NCBI RefSeq assembly: GCF_012489685.1
Contig: NC_080041.1
Span: forward strand, 19,283,802-19,347,801
Source: Lotus japonicus
Lineage: Eukaryota; Streptophyta; Magnoliopsida; Fabales; Fabaceae
Direction of reading: 5' to 3'
DNA length: 64,000 bases
Positions 32,634 through 45,100 of the stretch are shown piece by piece. The position numbers and the translations under genes are program-made. The notes under the pieces were generated by a model. The model did no database searches and was not told where the DNA came from. It saw only the letters and a list, made by a program, of their open reading frames with translations. Within the stretch, counting starts at the first letter, position 1. Every line of letters starts with the position of its first letter.

Positions 32634-33626
32634 GTTAACTATTCTTCCTTTGGTTTTTCCTTGGTGTGGTAGAGATTGAAAACTGGGGGCGGGGGGGGGG
32701 GGGGCGGGGTTGGTGACTTGGTGTACTGCTTCACTAGAGACTCTTAAGGTATGGCACTCTGTGAGTTTGCCTTCTACTCTTCATCTACCGTTGAACTTTC
32801 TTTTGGGTCAAAAACTTCAATTGTCTTTTACAACACTAGTCAACAGCATTGACAAGGAAATGGGCATTAATTCAAAGGATCTTATTGAATATTCGTATTA
32901 AGCATATAAGACAATTCAGCTAAGTACAACAAAGTAAAAAGTAAAAACAAAAAATGAGTGTATAAAAAAAATACTTTTTAAGTGGATATTTTTGAATTTT
33001 CCTTTAGTGTAAGATCAACCCAACGTTTAAAAATAAAAAATCAAATCCAGGATGAATTTAATGTAGTAAAATCGCACTTCTCCAATTCACTTATAAGTTT
33101 AAACTCAACGTGTTAAATTTTATTTCCCCATTAATAGTTTAATACCTTTTTTTTGGTGCTTAATAGTTTAATACCTTAAGATAATATAATCAAATTTGTG
33201 TTTGCATCAATATCAATATAAAATTTAAACTCTAATGGGGTATAGAGTTGCGTTGAATACAAATATATTGTCATACTACTACTGGAGGTGGAGGGTTCAC
33301 CAACAATTGATGTAATCGCACCATTTGCTCCTATTAAATATTCTGAATAATATGTTTTTTATTAAATAATAATGGAATAAATTTGTTAACCTCTCTCATA
33401 TGTCATCTTCGGTGTACAATTGTTTTTTACTTTTAAATTTATTCAAAATATTTTAGTTTATAAATATGTTATATCTTGACTATGACAATAATAATTTTAT
33501 ATAAGAACATGAGACAAATCACGACTTTAAATTCAATTATAAATTGTTAAGATTAAAATATGAAGTGATGACTTTTAAAAAAGTCATATGGCATTTTAAG
33601 CGGTAATGTGACCATTAGATTACTTT
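32634..33626. other. AT-rich intergenic DNA with a poly-G tract
   Basis: This is the UGT-B promoter side. A run of G broken by C lies at about 32686-32708. The rest is AT-rich with no gene that I can support. Confidence 0.5.
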
Positions 33627-34602
33627 AAGGCTTAATTCCACTTTGGGCCCCTGATCTTTAAAAAATGAGCGATCGGGGCCCCCCGTGTTTAAACGTAGCG
33701 GTCAGGCACCCCAACGTTTAAAAAACATGCGTTCCAAGCCCTTCTGTTAAGTGTCGTTAGTTTGACCAAACGGAGCCAGATCGGAGCTTTTCTTTTTCAT
33801 TTTTACATTATCTTTTTCACCCAAAAATTTCCCCCAATTCACAAACACGCTTCCCCCCAATTTTTTCCCTAATTTCACCCTAATTTAGCAAGAGAAAGAG
33901 AAGAGGAGAAGAGGGCGAGTCGTCGGAAATCGCCTCCGACGGTGGCGCACGGCGGTTCACGGCGGAGGTCGTCGGAATCAGAAATTTCTTTGTGGGTTTT
34001 GTTGCGGACGAGGAGAGGAGCACAGTGGTGGTGTTGGTTTGTCGAGATCGTGAGCGGTTCGTCGTAGATCGGACTTTGAAGGCGGCGGTCCTAGGGTTTC
34101 ATGGTGGTGATGGCTTCCACGTGGTGGCCATGGTGGCTGCCCTATAGGTTCGCGCGAGGATGATGAGGAGGTGATGGTGTGACCGGCGGTGGCTCTCATG
34201 GAAGAAGGAGGCGCGGTGATGGTGGTGTGGCCAGCAGCGGGCTCGCGTGAGGAAGCTCGCGTTAGTGGCAGCTTGGCCGAAGAGGAGTGGCGGCGACCAT
34301 GAAGAAGAAGATGATGTTGTGTGGTTTTAGGGTTTCAGAGAAAAATGGAGAAGAAAGTGAGAGAGGGAGAGATGTCTAGATTGAGAGAGAATTGGGGGGG
34401 ATTTTTGGGTAAAAAAGATAATGTTAAAATGAAAAAGAAAATCCACGTCACTAGCTCCGTTGGTCAAACTAACGGCACTTAAAAGAAGGGCTTGGAACGC
34501 ACGTTTTTGAAACGTTGGGGTTCCTGACCGCTACGTTTAAACACGGGGGGCCCCGATCGCTCATTTTTGAAAGATCAGGGGCCCAAAGTGAAATTAAGCC
34601 TT
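33627..34602. mobile_element. Non-autonomous element with long terminal inverted repeats
   Basis: About 150 bp at each end are near-perfect inverted copies beginning AAGGCTTAATT and including CTTTGGGCCCCTGATCTTT and GTTTAAACGTAGCGGTCAGG. The 976-bp element has a GC-rich core (33890-34320) that differs from the local AT-rich DNA and contains TAGGGTTTCATGGTGG. The long inverted ends suggest a Mutator-like (MULE) element. I could not find a clear target-site duplication. An ORF at 33978-34199 is not convincing. Confidence 0.75.
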
Positions 34603-34650
34603 ATTTTAATCATTGATCATTCATGATTAGATATGACGGTCATGATTTAT

Positions 34651-35058
34651 GAGAGCATCTTCAATTCTGGTGTTTAGTTTTTAGCACTATTCATGTGGGT
34701 CTGTACTGCCACATGTGTTTAAGCAACTCTTTGCAGATTTTGCTCCAACCATGAGTTCTTAGTTCTTAGTTCTTATCACTATTCATCCGGTCCCACGATA
34801 CCATTATATTAATATTTTTTATTTACATATAATTTTGATTTAAATTTAAATGTTAATTCAATACTTAAATTAAATGAATGAGAGAGAAAAAATTAATTTT
34901 TTATGCTAAAAACTCAACAGTAAAACTTCTTATATAAAAACCTAGTTCTTATATTTAAGAACTAAGAACTCCACGTCATCCCCTCTAGTGGTTAAGAACT
35001 CAGTTTTTAGTTCTTAACTCAAAAATAAGAATTAAGAACCTTGCATTGGAGATGCTCT
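34651..35058. mobile_element. MITE with GAGCATCT ends
   Basis: About 408 bp bounded by GAGAGCATCTTCAAT and ATTGGAGATGCTCT, which are inverted relative to each other. The interior is AT-rich with several TTAGTTCTTA-like repeats that are also inverted. No ORF. The superfamily is not settled, because no clear duplication flanks it. Confidence 0.6.
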
Positions 35059-35526
35059 AAGTAATGATATATACATACCTCACTTTCAAAAAAAAAAAAA
35101 AAAAACATACCTCACTTTCTCTTCCATCTCATTTCCACATATTTTTCTTTCTATCTCTCTCTGCATTTCCTGTCACATCACAAATCATATCATTCATTTA
35201 TCTCTCATTTCTATCTAATCTCACAAAATGGAGGTGGAATTGATATGTCAACGAAACATTATTGTTTATTCGTGCATTCTCATGTATAAAGACCATCCTC
35301 ATTATATACATCCTCACACTCGAATATAATTTGAAGTTTTGATATATGGACCTCAGTAATAATTCATAGATATATAAATAATTCAGACGCTCACAAAATA
35401 ACATTTTTCTCTTTATCTCCACTTCTTATCGCATCACATTATTAATTCTATCTCTTCACTCTCTTTCTCTCTAAGTATCTACACAAATACAATATATGTC
35501 TATAAATCGGAGTTGTTAGGTACTTG

Positions 35527-35669
35527 GTATATTGAGGATTGTGAGGGTAAGATGGTTTTTTTTTTTGGGTGATGGTAAGATGGTTATCCCTGTTGATAAG
35601 TATTTGTTCAAATTCCAATAGTGAAAGAATGAAAATCAGCTCTGCTATCCTCTTTTTCACGTCAACCAT
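35527..35669 (-). pseudogene. UGT71-type N-terminal relic
   Basis: On the - strand the start MVDVKKRIAELIFI and then LLEFEQILINRDNHLTI align with the first 40-50 residues of UGT-B and UGT-C. The segment with the catalytic His is deleted, and the frame breaks afterwards. Same orientation as UGT-B and UGT-C, so it is a remnant of the tandem array. Confidence 0.7.
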
Positions 35670-36310
35670 TCCCCATGGTTTTTTTTCCCTTTCTCCTAAA
35701 TATATTTTGATGCTTGCTGTAGTACCTTAAGGTGTGATGCCCAAAATGAGTTGATTCAATAATAAATACTCATATATCGATTAAAATTTTGATTTTGTTA
35801 TGTCATAGTAATGCAGTGTTTCATTCTTAAGGACGTGAGATATACGAGTTGTGTTTTCTAAGCTTTGTTTATCCATCAATTATGATTATTTTATGCGCAT
35901 CTCCATCACTATCATTCGTTTCTACCACTCGTTCATTTTTCATTAAAAAATGAATTTTATAAAATAAAGTTAATTGACAAGTGAAGTAAAATCTAAAGAT
36001 ATAGTATTTACCTTGAATAATATGACAATAATCTATTAAATTACTTAAATGGGTATCACACCCCAAAAAAAAATTCAAGGTGCCACAAAATTTACCATAT
36101 ATTTTTAGATCCTGAAAGTATAGAAAATGTTGATACTAGTCATTAATTTTATTTAATTTTTAATTTCTTGAAAATGTACATTATTATCTTTTTTAGTCCA
36201 TTTTATTAAGTTTTGCTTATGCGGCTGGCGGCGCGGCTCATGGTGATTCACTCTTCCCATTTGAAATATTTTATCTAAATTCGCATTGTGGAATCTACTC
36301 ATTAACACAA
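35670..36310. other. AT-rich intergenic DNA
   Basis: I see no gene or clear repeat between the UGT relic and the Helitron end. Confidence 0.5.
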
Positions 36311-36337
36311 CTAGGATTATCCCCGTGCGATGCACGG
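36311..36337 (-). other. Helitron 3' terminus: hairpin plus CTAG
   Basis: The palindrome CCGTGC-GAT-GCACGG lies at 36323-36337 on the + strand. CTAG is at 36311-36314 and is preceded by A (T on the element strand). Confidence 0.7.
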
Positions 36338-38769
36338 AAATTTAATCTCTAACTCTGTTTGCTTAACAAAATAATTTTATATATATAATTGATGTGATTG
36401 GAATGACTATATAGGAACTTAACCATATCAAATGTTTCTATATTCTTATTCAAATGCATGTTACAACTAATAATTTAAATTATTTACATTTTATATACAA
36501 ATTTAGATATATAGTAATATTTAAAGTATGTAAAAACTCTATTTAATGGAGTTTTCTGTAGTATCTTAGGGTTTAGGGTACTACACAATGATTTCTAACG
36601 CTGAAATAAATATATTATATCATAAATTTTATTTATATATGAATATAGTTCCATTGTTATTATTAATGAGACTTGTTAACTGAATAGAATAAAATCTCTT
36701 TTACATTTGGAAATAGGAATTGGCAATGAGACTTCATATGAATTACCCATGAACTACGCACGGAACCTGTTTATATTCCTTTGTTCGCATTTTTATCCTT
36801 CAAGTGTATACACATATCACCACAGCTCATTTTATGCGTTTAAATGGTTTGTTCTTCGGCAGACCATAAATGTATGTAGATAGACTATTACAAAAGATAC
36901 ATCTCTGACTATGATATGAAACATTAAAAATGTTGGAGCATCCGTTGAATACCAACTTATAAAGGCTTATCAAGTAACAAAAATGACTTAATATATTCCC
37001 TTACGTGCATTCAACAATATGAGTACGACCTAGCTTACTTATAAACCGATAAGATAAACAACATAGAAGAGCTTAACAAATAAAATCGCAATTTCAAGAG
37101 ACAGAATAAAGTTTTTGCAATTGTATAAAGAACAACAGACATCAAAGGCAAGCTAGCAAAATAGTAAAAAGACGACAAAGCTAAATTATTACAGGAACTA
37201 CTGCACTTGAAGAAACAGATTGTTCATTTTCACACACCATCACGAGCACCTATTAGTTTCAAATAATAACCACTTTGAAAGTGTTGTTTTGTGGAAGCTT
37301 GAAGAATTGTAGTTGCTCACAGAACTTGAATTTCTTGGACCTACAAAATTGATACCAGCCAACCCCCGCCATGCATTGACGCACCCTCTTGCTGTCCCAA
37401 ATGAGTTGTCATTCATGCGTAATACCATTAGCTAGTCTAACACTAACGGAGTGTGGGCGATGGTCAAGATGATTAATCACAACTGATACCGGTATGGGAT
37501 ACAAAATCAAAACTTAATAGTTTAAAGGATGTCGTACGCAAGTTTGGAAGTTTTCTCCTTCTATTGTTGTGTCTCTTTTGTGTCAAGACGCTTTGTTTAG
37601 TCTTTGTTTAATTTTCTTTTGTAACAAAAAAAAGAGAGATGTCTTTTAGTACAAGATCATAGTTTCTTTCACACCTCAATTTAAGTAGGAAAGAGTTTGA
37701 ATCAGGATAGCGAAAGAGAAAGAAAAGAGAGCGAAATTTTTGATGTAAACTTGGCAGCTATAAAAAGTCTGCCCAGTATTTTGTGCAGCATGACTTTGTC
37801 GAGCTTCTTCAAATATTTCACACCTTTGAGAAAGACAATTGAATTAACTACTAAGACCTTTGCAGCTATAAAAAGTTTTGGCCAGTATTTTGTTCTTTTT
37901 AACATGCATGCTCCTTGATCAATACTTAGAAGTTAGAAAGATATGTTTGTATAACCAAACAGTTACTCAATAATGTCAAAGCCGTCATGGTTTAGTTGCC
38001 CATCAACACATAATGATGCAAGGAAAACAATGCTTTCCATTGACAAAATAATAAGCAGTTCAAATCCAGCAAAACCACATGGAAAGTTGCAGTGGTCTGA
38101 TTCTTCTTTTGAAGAGGCAAACCACGTCCATATACAACAAAATGAGGATAAGAAATTCACATTTTTACATTTTACATTTTACATTTTCAAATCAGGTTGA
38201 ACCCACCAGCCTTAATGCCACTGTACTGAAAATTGTGTATAAATAATTTACTCAATACTTGTTTTGATTGTACAGAAAGGTCGGTCACAAGCCAGAGGAG
38301 ATTCAAACAATGATATATATTTTTAGGGTACTCTGCATGTAAAGCATTAAAGGCCCTCTAGCATCACCAGTACATACAAATACATGAACTCCATTACTAC
38401 TAAAATTCCTCCACAGTGAACCTACCATGTAAATGAGCACCCAGCACTCTTTATCAAGTAACGACTAAGAACACAACTGCCTACTATGCAGAGTTTTACT
38501 GGATGTAATCTGATAAAGATTGCATAAGAAAGCTAAAACCATAATTGGATTTGTTTTTAGCATTTTTTTTTAGTTGTTACTAAAATTTGGACCTTTATGC
38601 CAAAGTTACTCTTGGTAGATGTTCAAAAAATTTCTCATACTCAAAAAGACTATAACAGCTATTTTATTCTTATATAAGTCACATATTGAAAATTATATCC
38701 TTTTCATAAAGTAATTAAGTTCATCGCCGCACTAATTAAATCTGGGTGTATCTACCCATCCTTTATTTT
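36338..38769. other. Helitron interior, unassigned
   Basis: AT-rich DNA with possible captured pieces: GCVNAWRGLAGINFVG on the - strand near 37340-37390, and an open stretch on the + strand at 37973-38160. I could assign neither to a gene. A second, degenerate ACGCACGG motif lies near 36760. Confidence 0.35.
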
Positions 38770-38854
38770 ACGAGAAGTCTCACATTAATATTTGCTTCAG
38801 CCATTTTTTCAATTTGGGCTGCCTTCTCATTTGCTAAGGCTACATTAAACTCTG
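38770..38854 (-). pseudogene. MIC60 (mitofilin)-like exon fragment, 3' part
   Basis: Together with 47964-48012 this reads as one exon on the - strand. The 3' part gives NVALANEKAAQIEKM and AEANINVRLL, matching the coiled-coil region of plant MIC60, the mitochondrial inner-membrane organiser. The copia inserted in the middle, duplicating CTCTG. Confidence 0.65.
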
Positions 38855-39736
38855 TGAAATTCTAGATCCCTTAGAACAAATGTCCTGCACGATGCTGGGA
38901 CAATCGATTAGAACATCATACAACTGAAAGACCTGAACACGAAACAACAAACAACTAAAAGGAAACAAGACACAGGAAGTTGTTAACCCAGTTCGGTGAA
39001 ACTACACCTACGTCTGGTTAGCTTTCGCCCAATGAAAAGGAATTCCACTATCTCAAGAACTAGGTATTACAGACCCACATGAACACATCAAGTTCATTGT
39101 TCTTAACCTATTCTACCCAGTGGTATTCTACTTAGAACCACAGCCTAAGTATGAGAGCCCCTCTCACTTTTCCTCAATCACTGCCACAGTGATTGGTGAA
39201 CAACAATAACACAGAGTTTGTTTGACACTCAAACACAACACAGAACTCAGTCTCACTTTATAGAATCAGTGAGCAAGACGAGTTCACAACTAACAAAGAC
39301 AAAGAACAACTTACACTCTTAAGAACACTTGATCTTCAAGGTAATTCTCTCGATCACCTCAAGCTTCAGGTCTTTGTCAATATATATACTTCAGCTGAGG
39401 CGGCTAGGGTTTATTTGGGCTGAAGAACACTTTGATCCAACTCATATCAGCAGAGAATCTTTCAAGATCTGATATGAGTGATCAACAAGTAAAAATAGAA
39501 ACAAATCTTTTTAATCACAGATTTGCTTCAACAATTACAACCCGCAACTGGCTCCCAACACACAGTTACTTGACCTTCAAGTAAGCACAGATCATACCAT
39601 AAAGCATAACCACAAGGGACCCACTTGCATGCCAGCAGGGGCGGATGTCCTGGCCTTCATCAAGGCAGATGTCACAACATCGGCTAGGACATCAGGTTGT
39701 TTTTTTTACAAAATTGATGACAACAAAGGAACAACA
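38855..39736 (-). repeat. 3' LTR of the young copia
   Basis: 882 bp, TGAAATTC to GAACAACA in + orientation, next to the PPT at 39737-39750. A TATA-like TATATATA lies near 39380. Confidence 0.93.
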
Positions 39737-40203
39737 ATCTCCCCCTTTGTCAAATTTTGACTAAAAACAACTTCACTACCAGAGAGGGAAAAAATATCAA
39801 AATCATCAGAGTCAGCAGCAGGAATACTCCCCCTCAAACCAATGCATCCACAACAGCCAAAACATGAAGGAACTCCCCCTCAAAAGATGCATCCAAATAA
39901 ACACTGCATAAAGTATATAGAACCCATATGCAACACAGTACAAACTAAGCAAGCACACTTGGTACTACTTGAACAGAAGCTAGCTTGTAGCACTTGAACA
40001 CTTGAACATAAAATATCTCCTGAACTGGTCTTGTCTTGACAAAGCTGCATACTTATTACATAACATAACCAGAATACCAAGTCTTCAAAAAAAAACAACC
40101 ACAACAAACTACTACTCTACTACTACTCCCCCTTTTTAGCACAAATTTGGCAAAGATGGAAAGAATTGAACCAAGGCCAACTAAAAATCAACAAGGAGAT
40201 GCA
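39737..40203 (-). other. Purine-tract region of the young copia
   Basis: Noncoding. On the - strand it holds the PPT beside the LTR and at least three further GGGGGAG tracts (about 39828, 39871 and 40126), the same multiple-PPT habit as in elements A and 2. Confidence 0.75.
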
Positions 40204-41943
40204 CTAAACACCAGAAGAAGAGGAGTGTTCCTCATCATTTTCTGCAGATCCTTCCCTCTCAGCATCAGCTGCATGCTCACCCTCTTGACCAGCTTCCTCC
40301 TTGAGAGTTTGAATGAGAGCATCCACCTTAATCTTCCTAGCAGCAGCAATCCTGATCATCTCTTGAAGTTCCTTGGAAATGGCCTCAAGTTCAGCAATGA
40401 CACTGTGAGTGCCTGAGGCAGACATAGAGGCAGGAACAGATGTCCTACTGGATGGCAGATCAATGTCCAGGACATGAGGGTCCAGGAACAACCGTTGGTC
40501 CAAGGTGATGGGAGGGCCTTTAGGCACAGGAACATCATCAACAGTGAGGATATTAGGATGTTGTTTCAGAATGATAGCAGTCAGTAAAGAAGGAAAAGAG
40601 ATGGGGAGTTTCACTGCACAGGTATCTGCATGCTTCAAAGTTTGGGAAAACACAAAGTTGCCAAAGTCATAAGCAATTTCAATCCCAATGCGATAGAGAA
40701 GCTTGGCAAGCATAGCAGAAACAGCAGAAGTATGGTTAGAGGGAACCCAATTCACCACTCCAATCCTATTCAAAATAGCATACTTCACACTCAGAACCCC
40801 AGTTGACAGAAGCTTCTTAGCAGGCCACTTCTTTACTCTTCCAGCAGTCAATTCCTCAGCAACCGTATCCAGAGAAAGTTCTTCTTCAACAAATTCAACC
40901 ACACTTCTTCCAAGGGTTTGGTTGATGATAGCAGGAGAGAAATTCACACACTTACCCCTGACAAACACTTTCCTGAATTCAGGACTGGCAGAATTATTAA
41001 CATCATCAGAGAGATTGACAATAAATTCCTTTACAAGCTTGTCATAACATTTTCCTATGTTCATCACAGTCTGCCTCAACCCTGCTTTTGCTATCAAGGC
41101 AATGATCTCTTTGCATGCTAACACATCAGAATCAATCTCCCTTTCTTTAGCAACACGTCTTTGATAGACATATTTCCATTTGAAGGCATTTTCTGGAGCA
41201 TGAATAGACACATTATCTAGAGGAACATTAGGAATATCTGAGGGAATACGCTTACCAGAGAACATTTTCTTCTCCGAGGCGGTGATGTCCAGGACATCGC
41301 CTTCAACATCTGATTCAGTCTCCAAATCGATTCTGGAACCTTTATGCTTTTTCCCAGTAGTCTTCTTGGCTTTCTTCCCTGATGATTCCACAGCTTTCTG
41401 CTTGCCTTTCCGTGACGCATCGGTTGCCCTTGATTTTGAAGATCCAGTAGGGATCTTGGTTTTCTTCTTCTTGACAACAGGGATTTCTTCAACAGATGCT
41501 CTTCTTCGCTTAAGCATTCTGGCAGCAACACTTGCCAGAGGCACATCCTCTGAATCTTCATCATCAGAGACATCATGAACAGTGGGAGGGGTCTTCATCG
41601 ATTCCTCTGACAAGACATCCATTGAGTTTGCAGCCTTGGAATCAGAACTCTTGGATGAAGAGGAAGAATCCTTTGAGAGTGAAACTTCCTTGGCAGGCTT
41701 ATCAGACAATGTCGCGACATCGTCTTCAACATTTGCAGAGACAGAAGTATTGGAGACTTCCTCAGGCACAGGGGCTTCTGGGTTTTGCATTGGGGTTGCA
41801 CGAGACTTGTAGTGCTTCTTGGAAGGAGTTCTTGAGTTCTTCTTAGATTGAGAGGAAGAACTTGTGTGCAAACCCATAACCCTAGCACCACCAGCAGTTC
41901 TCTCTATCTTTCCTTTCACAGACTCTTTCTTGCTTGAAGACAT
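40204..41943 (-). CDS. Third (env-like) ORF of the young copia
   Basis: A 579-residue ORF; I choose the ATG at 41943 (MSSSKKESVKGKIERT), as the frame extends to 41961 only through a TTG. The N-terminal third is Ser/Lys-rich with basic clusters (MLKRRRASVEEIP, KKKKTKIPTG) that look like nuclear-localisation signals. A globular part follows (YDKLVKEFIVNLSDDV, FVRGKCVNFSPAIINQTLG, LYRIGIEIAYDFGNFV), then a C-terminal helix and an acidic tail. The LVKEF ... GR/GK ... LLG/LG pattern parallels the third ORFs of elements A and 2, though the sequences are far apart. No signal peptide or membrane helix is visible. It starts about 225 bases after the pol stop. Function unknown; env-like is a label of position. 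Confidence 0.85.
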   Translation of the reverse strand: MSSSKKESVKGKIERTAGGARVMGLHTSSSSQSKKNSRTPSKKHYKSRATPMQNPEAPVPEEVSNTSVSANVEDDVATLSDKPAKEVSLSKDSSSSSKSSDSKAANSMDVLSEESMKTPPTVHDVSDDEDSEDVPLASVAARMLKRRRASVEEIPVVKKKKTKIPTGSSKSRATDASRKGKQKAVESSGKKAKKTTGKKHKGSRIDLETESDVEGDVLDITASEKKMFSGKRIPSDIPNVPLDNVSIHAPENAFKWKYVYQRRVAKEREIDSDVLACKEIIALIAKAGLRQTVMNIGKCYDKLVKEFIVNLSDDVNNSASPEFRKVFVRGKCVNFSPAIINQTLGRSVVEFVEEELSLDTVAEELTAGRVKKWPAKKLLSTGVLSVKYAILNRIGVVNWVPSNHTSAVSAMLAKLLYRIGIEIAYDFGNFVFSQTLKHADTCAVKLPISFPSLLTAIILKQHPNILTVDDVPVPKGPPITLDQRLFLDPHVLDIDLPSSRTSVPASMSASGTHSVIAELEAISKELQEMIRIAAARKIKVDALIQTLKEEAGQEGEHAADAEREGSAENDEEHSSSSGV

Positions 41944-42168
41944 GATGAACTGGTAAAGCAAACGAACAAAAACAAGAAATTGAGAGAAACGTAAGTGATG
42001 AGAATCAGAAATTGTTAGAGCAAGATTGGCAACTTGTGGTGAGAATGTGATGAAGTCATTGGTGATGATTATATAGCAGTTGAGTGAGAAGGAAGCAATG
42101 ATGTCCCAACGGCAGTTAATGGTAGTTACGAGGAAACTAGCCGTTAGACATAAAAGGGGCTTTAATTG

Positions 42169-45100
42169 CTATGCTTCTTCGAAGAGGCAAATCCCAAGAT
42201 TTCCTCTTAATTTGTCAAATGTAGCAGCATCTAAGGGTTTGGTAAAGATGTCAGCCAATTGTCTCTCTGTGGGGACATGTTCCAAAGTAACAATTTTATC
42301 CTCCACTAATTCCCTGATGAAGTGATGTCTGATATCTATGTGTTTGGTTCTGCTATGTTGTATAGGGTTCTTGGCAATATTGATAGCACTCAAATTGTCA
42401 CAGTACAATGTCATGACATCTTGCTCAACTTCGTATTCCTTGAGCATCTGCTTCATCCAAATAAGCTGAGTACAACTGCTTCCAGCAGCTATATATTCAG
42501 CTTCAGCTGTGGATAAAGACACGCAGTTTTGCTTCTTGCTAAACCAAGAAATTAAGTTGTTTCCAAAGAAGAAACACCCTCCAGATGTACTCTTTCTATC
42601 ATCAGCACTCCCTGCCCAATCTGCATCACAATACCCTACAAGGGAAGAATTAGTATCATTTGTATAAAGAATCCCATAGTCACAAGTACCATTTATGTAC
42701 TTAATGATTCTTTTCACTTGTAAGAGATGACTGGTCTTTGGAGCAGCTTGATATCTTGCACAAGCACCAACAGCAAAGGTAATGTCAGGTCTGCTAGCAG
42801 TGAGGTACAACAAGCTTCCAATCATGCTTCTATATAAGCTTTGATCAACATCCTCTCCCTGATTGTCTTTAGACAGCTTGATATGTGTAGCAGCAGGAGT
42901 CCTTTTATGTCCAGATTTTTCAAGTCCAAATTTCTTGACGATGCCCCTAGCATACTTACTCTGGGAAATAAACATTGAGTCTTCCATTTGTTTGATCTGA
43001 AGTCCCAGAAAGTAGTTCAATTCACCAACTAAGCTCATCTCAAACTCTGACTTCATTTGTTGGACAAAATGTTCCACCATCGAGTTCGACATCCCACCAA
43101 ACACAATATCATCAACATATATCTGTGCAATCATGAGTTTTCCTCTTTCATTTTTCACAAATAATGTCTTGTCTATTCCTCCCTTGCAATAACCATTGCT
43201 CACCAGAAACTCTGTAAGGCGTTCATACCAAGCTCTAGGGGCCTGTTTTAATCCATACAGGGCTTTCTTGAGTTTGTAGACATGTTCAGGATGATGTGGA
43301 TCTGTGAATCCCTTTGGTTGTTCAACATAAACTTCCTCATTCAGATAACCATTTAGAAAGGCACTTTTAACATCCATTTGGAATAATCTGAACTTCAAAA
43401 GACAAGCAACACCAAGCAAAAGTCTTATGGATTCCAACCTAGCCACTGGAGCAAAGGTTTCATCAAAGTCTACTCCATCAATCTGAGTATATCCTTGAGC
43501 CACCAGTCTTGCTTTGTTTCTAGTTACTACACCATTCTCATCTGACTTGTTCTTGAAAATCCACTTGGTTCCTATGATGTTTACTCCCTCAGGCCTAGGA
43601 ATGAGATCCCATACTTCATTTCTTCTGAATTGATCAAGTTCTTCTTGCATAGCATTTATCCAGTATTCATCTGTCAGAGCCTCCTTGACATTTTTGGGTT
43701 CTACCTTGGATATAAAACATTCATGAGCAATGTAGCTTCTAGCCCTGGTAGTAACTCCTTCTTTGAGGTCACCAATAATATTCTCTTGAGGATGATTCTT
43801 TTGAATTCTGATCGATGGAGCTTTATTTGCAGGGGTCATCTGGTGATCTTGCTCATCAGAACTGGTTTCTGATTCAATGTCGAGGTCAATAGTTGGGACA
43901 TCGGCTGTGACATGTGGACCATCATCATCTTCAGTTGCACCAGTGTCTTCTCTTTCATTTGGTTGATCATCAATAGAGACATTTACAGATTCCATCATTA
44001 CCTTTGTTCGGGAATTGTACACTCTGTAAGCTTTGCTGTTTGTAGAGTATCCCATGAAAATTCCTTCATCACTCTTAGGATCTAGCTTTCTTCTTTGTTC
44101 ACGATCAGCCAGAATATAACATTTACTCCCAAAGATATGAAAGTGTTTCACAGTTGGCTTCCTTCCTTTCCAGAGTTCATATAGAGTGACTGTGGTTCCA
44201 GCTCTAATGGTTACTCTATTGTGAATGTAACAGGCTGTGTTCATGGCTTCTGCCCAGAACTTGTTGGAAATCTTCCTTGCATGAAGCATAACCCTGGTGG
44301 ATTCTTGAAGAGTCCTGTTTTTCCTTTCAACAATTCCATTCTGCTGAGGTGTAATTGGAGCTGAGAATTCATGGCTTATTCCTTCTGAATCACAGAAGTC
44401 ATAGAATTTGGAGTTCTCAAACTCTCGTCCATGATCACTTCTGATTCTTACTATAGAGCAATTCTTCTCAGTTTGAAGTTTCAGACATAGCCTTCTGAAT
44501 ATGTCAAAGGTTTCTGATTTTTCCTTCATGAAGTCAATCCATGTGAACCTGGAATAATCATCAACACAGACATATACATATTTCTTACCTCCTAGACTTT
44601 CTACCTGCATGGGTCCCATCAAGTCCATGTGAAGAAGTTCAAGGACTTTTGTTGTAGTTGGATGCTGAAGCTTTGCATGAGATGTTTTGGTCAGCTTTCC
44701 AATCTTGCATTCTCCACATATCTTTTCTTCATCTATTTTCAGTTTTGGTAGCCCTCGTACAGCATCTTTAGAGATAACTTTCTGCATACTCTTGAGATTG
44801 ATGTGACCTAAACGTTGGTGCCATAGATTCAACTCATCCACTTTTGATATCAAACATCTAGACACTTGGGCTTTCTTTTGTGAAATCCACATGTAGCAAT
44901 TGTCTTTGGACCTGACACCTCTCATCACAATCTCTTGATCACTAGTGGTAACCATGCATTCAGTCTTGCTAAACTTCACATCCAGATCTTGATCACACAA
45001 CTGACTTATACTGATTAGATTTGCTGTCAACCCCTTGACAAGAAGAACGGGTTTCAGACTAGGAGATCCAGTGTTTACCAACTTCCCAATGCCTTTGATT

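Noticed and set aside
32686..32708. Poly-G run as a G-quadruplex
   Set aside because: Simple homopolymer broken by single C; length may be a sequencing artefact and nothing ties it to function.
33978..34199. Open frame in the long-TIR element core
   Set aside because: Short, His/Ser/Pro-rich because of GC-rich repeats; no support for coding.
36750..36775. Second Helitron hairpin end (ACGCACGG)
   Set aside because: No complete palindrome and no CTAG at the right distance.
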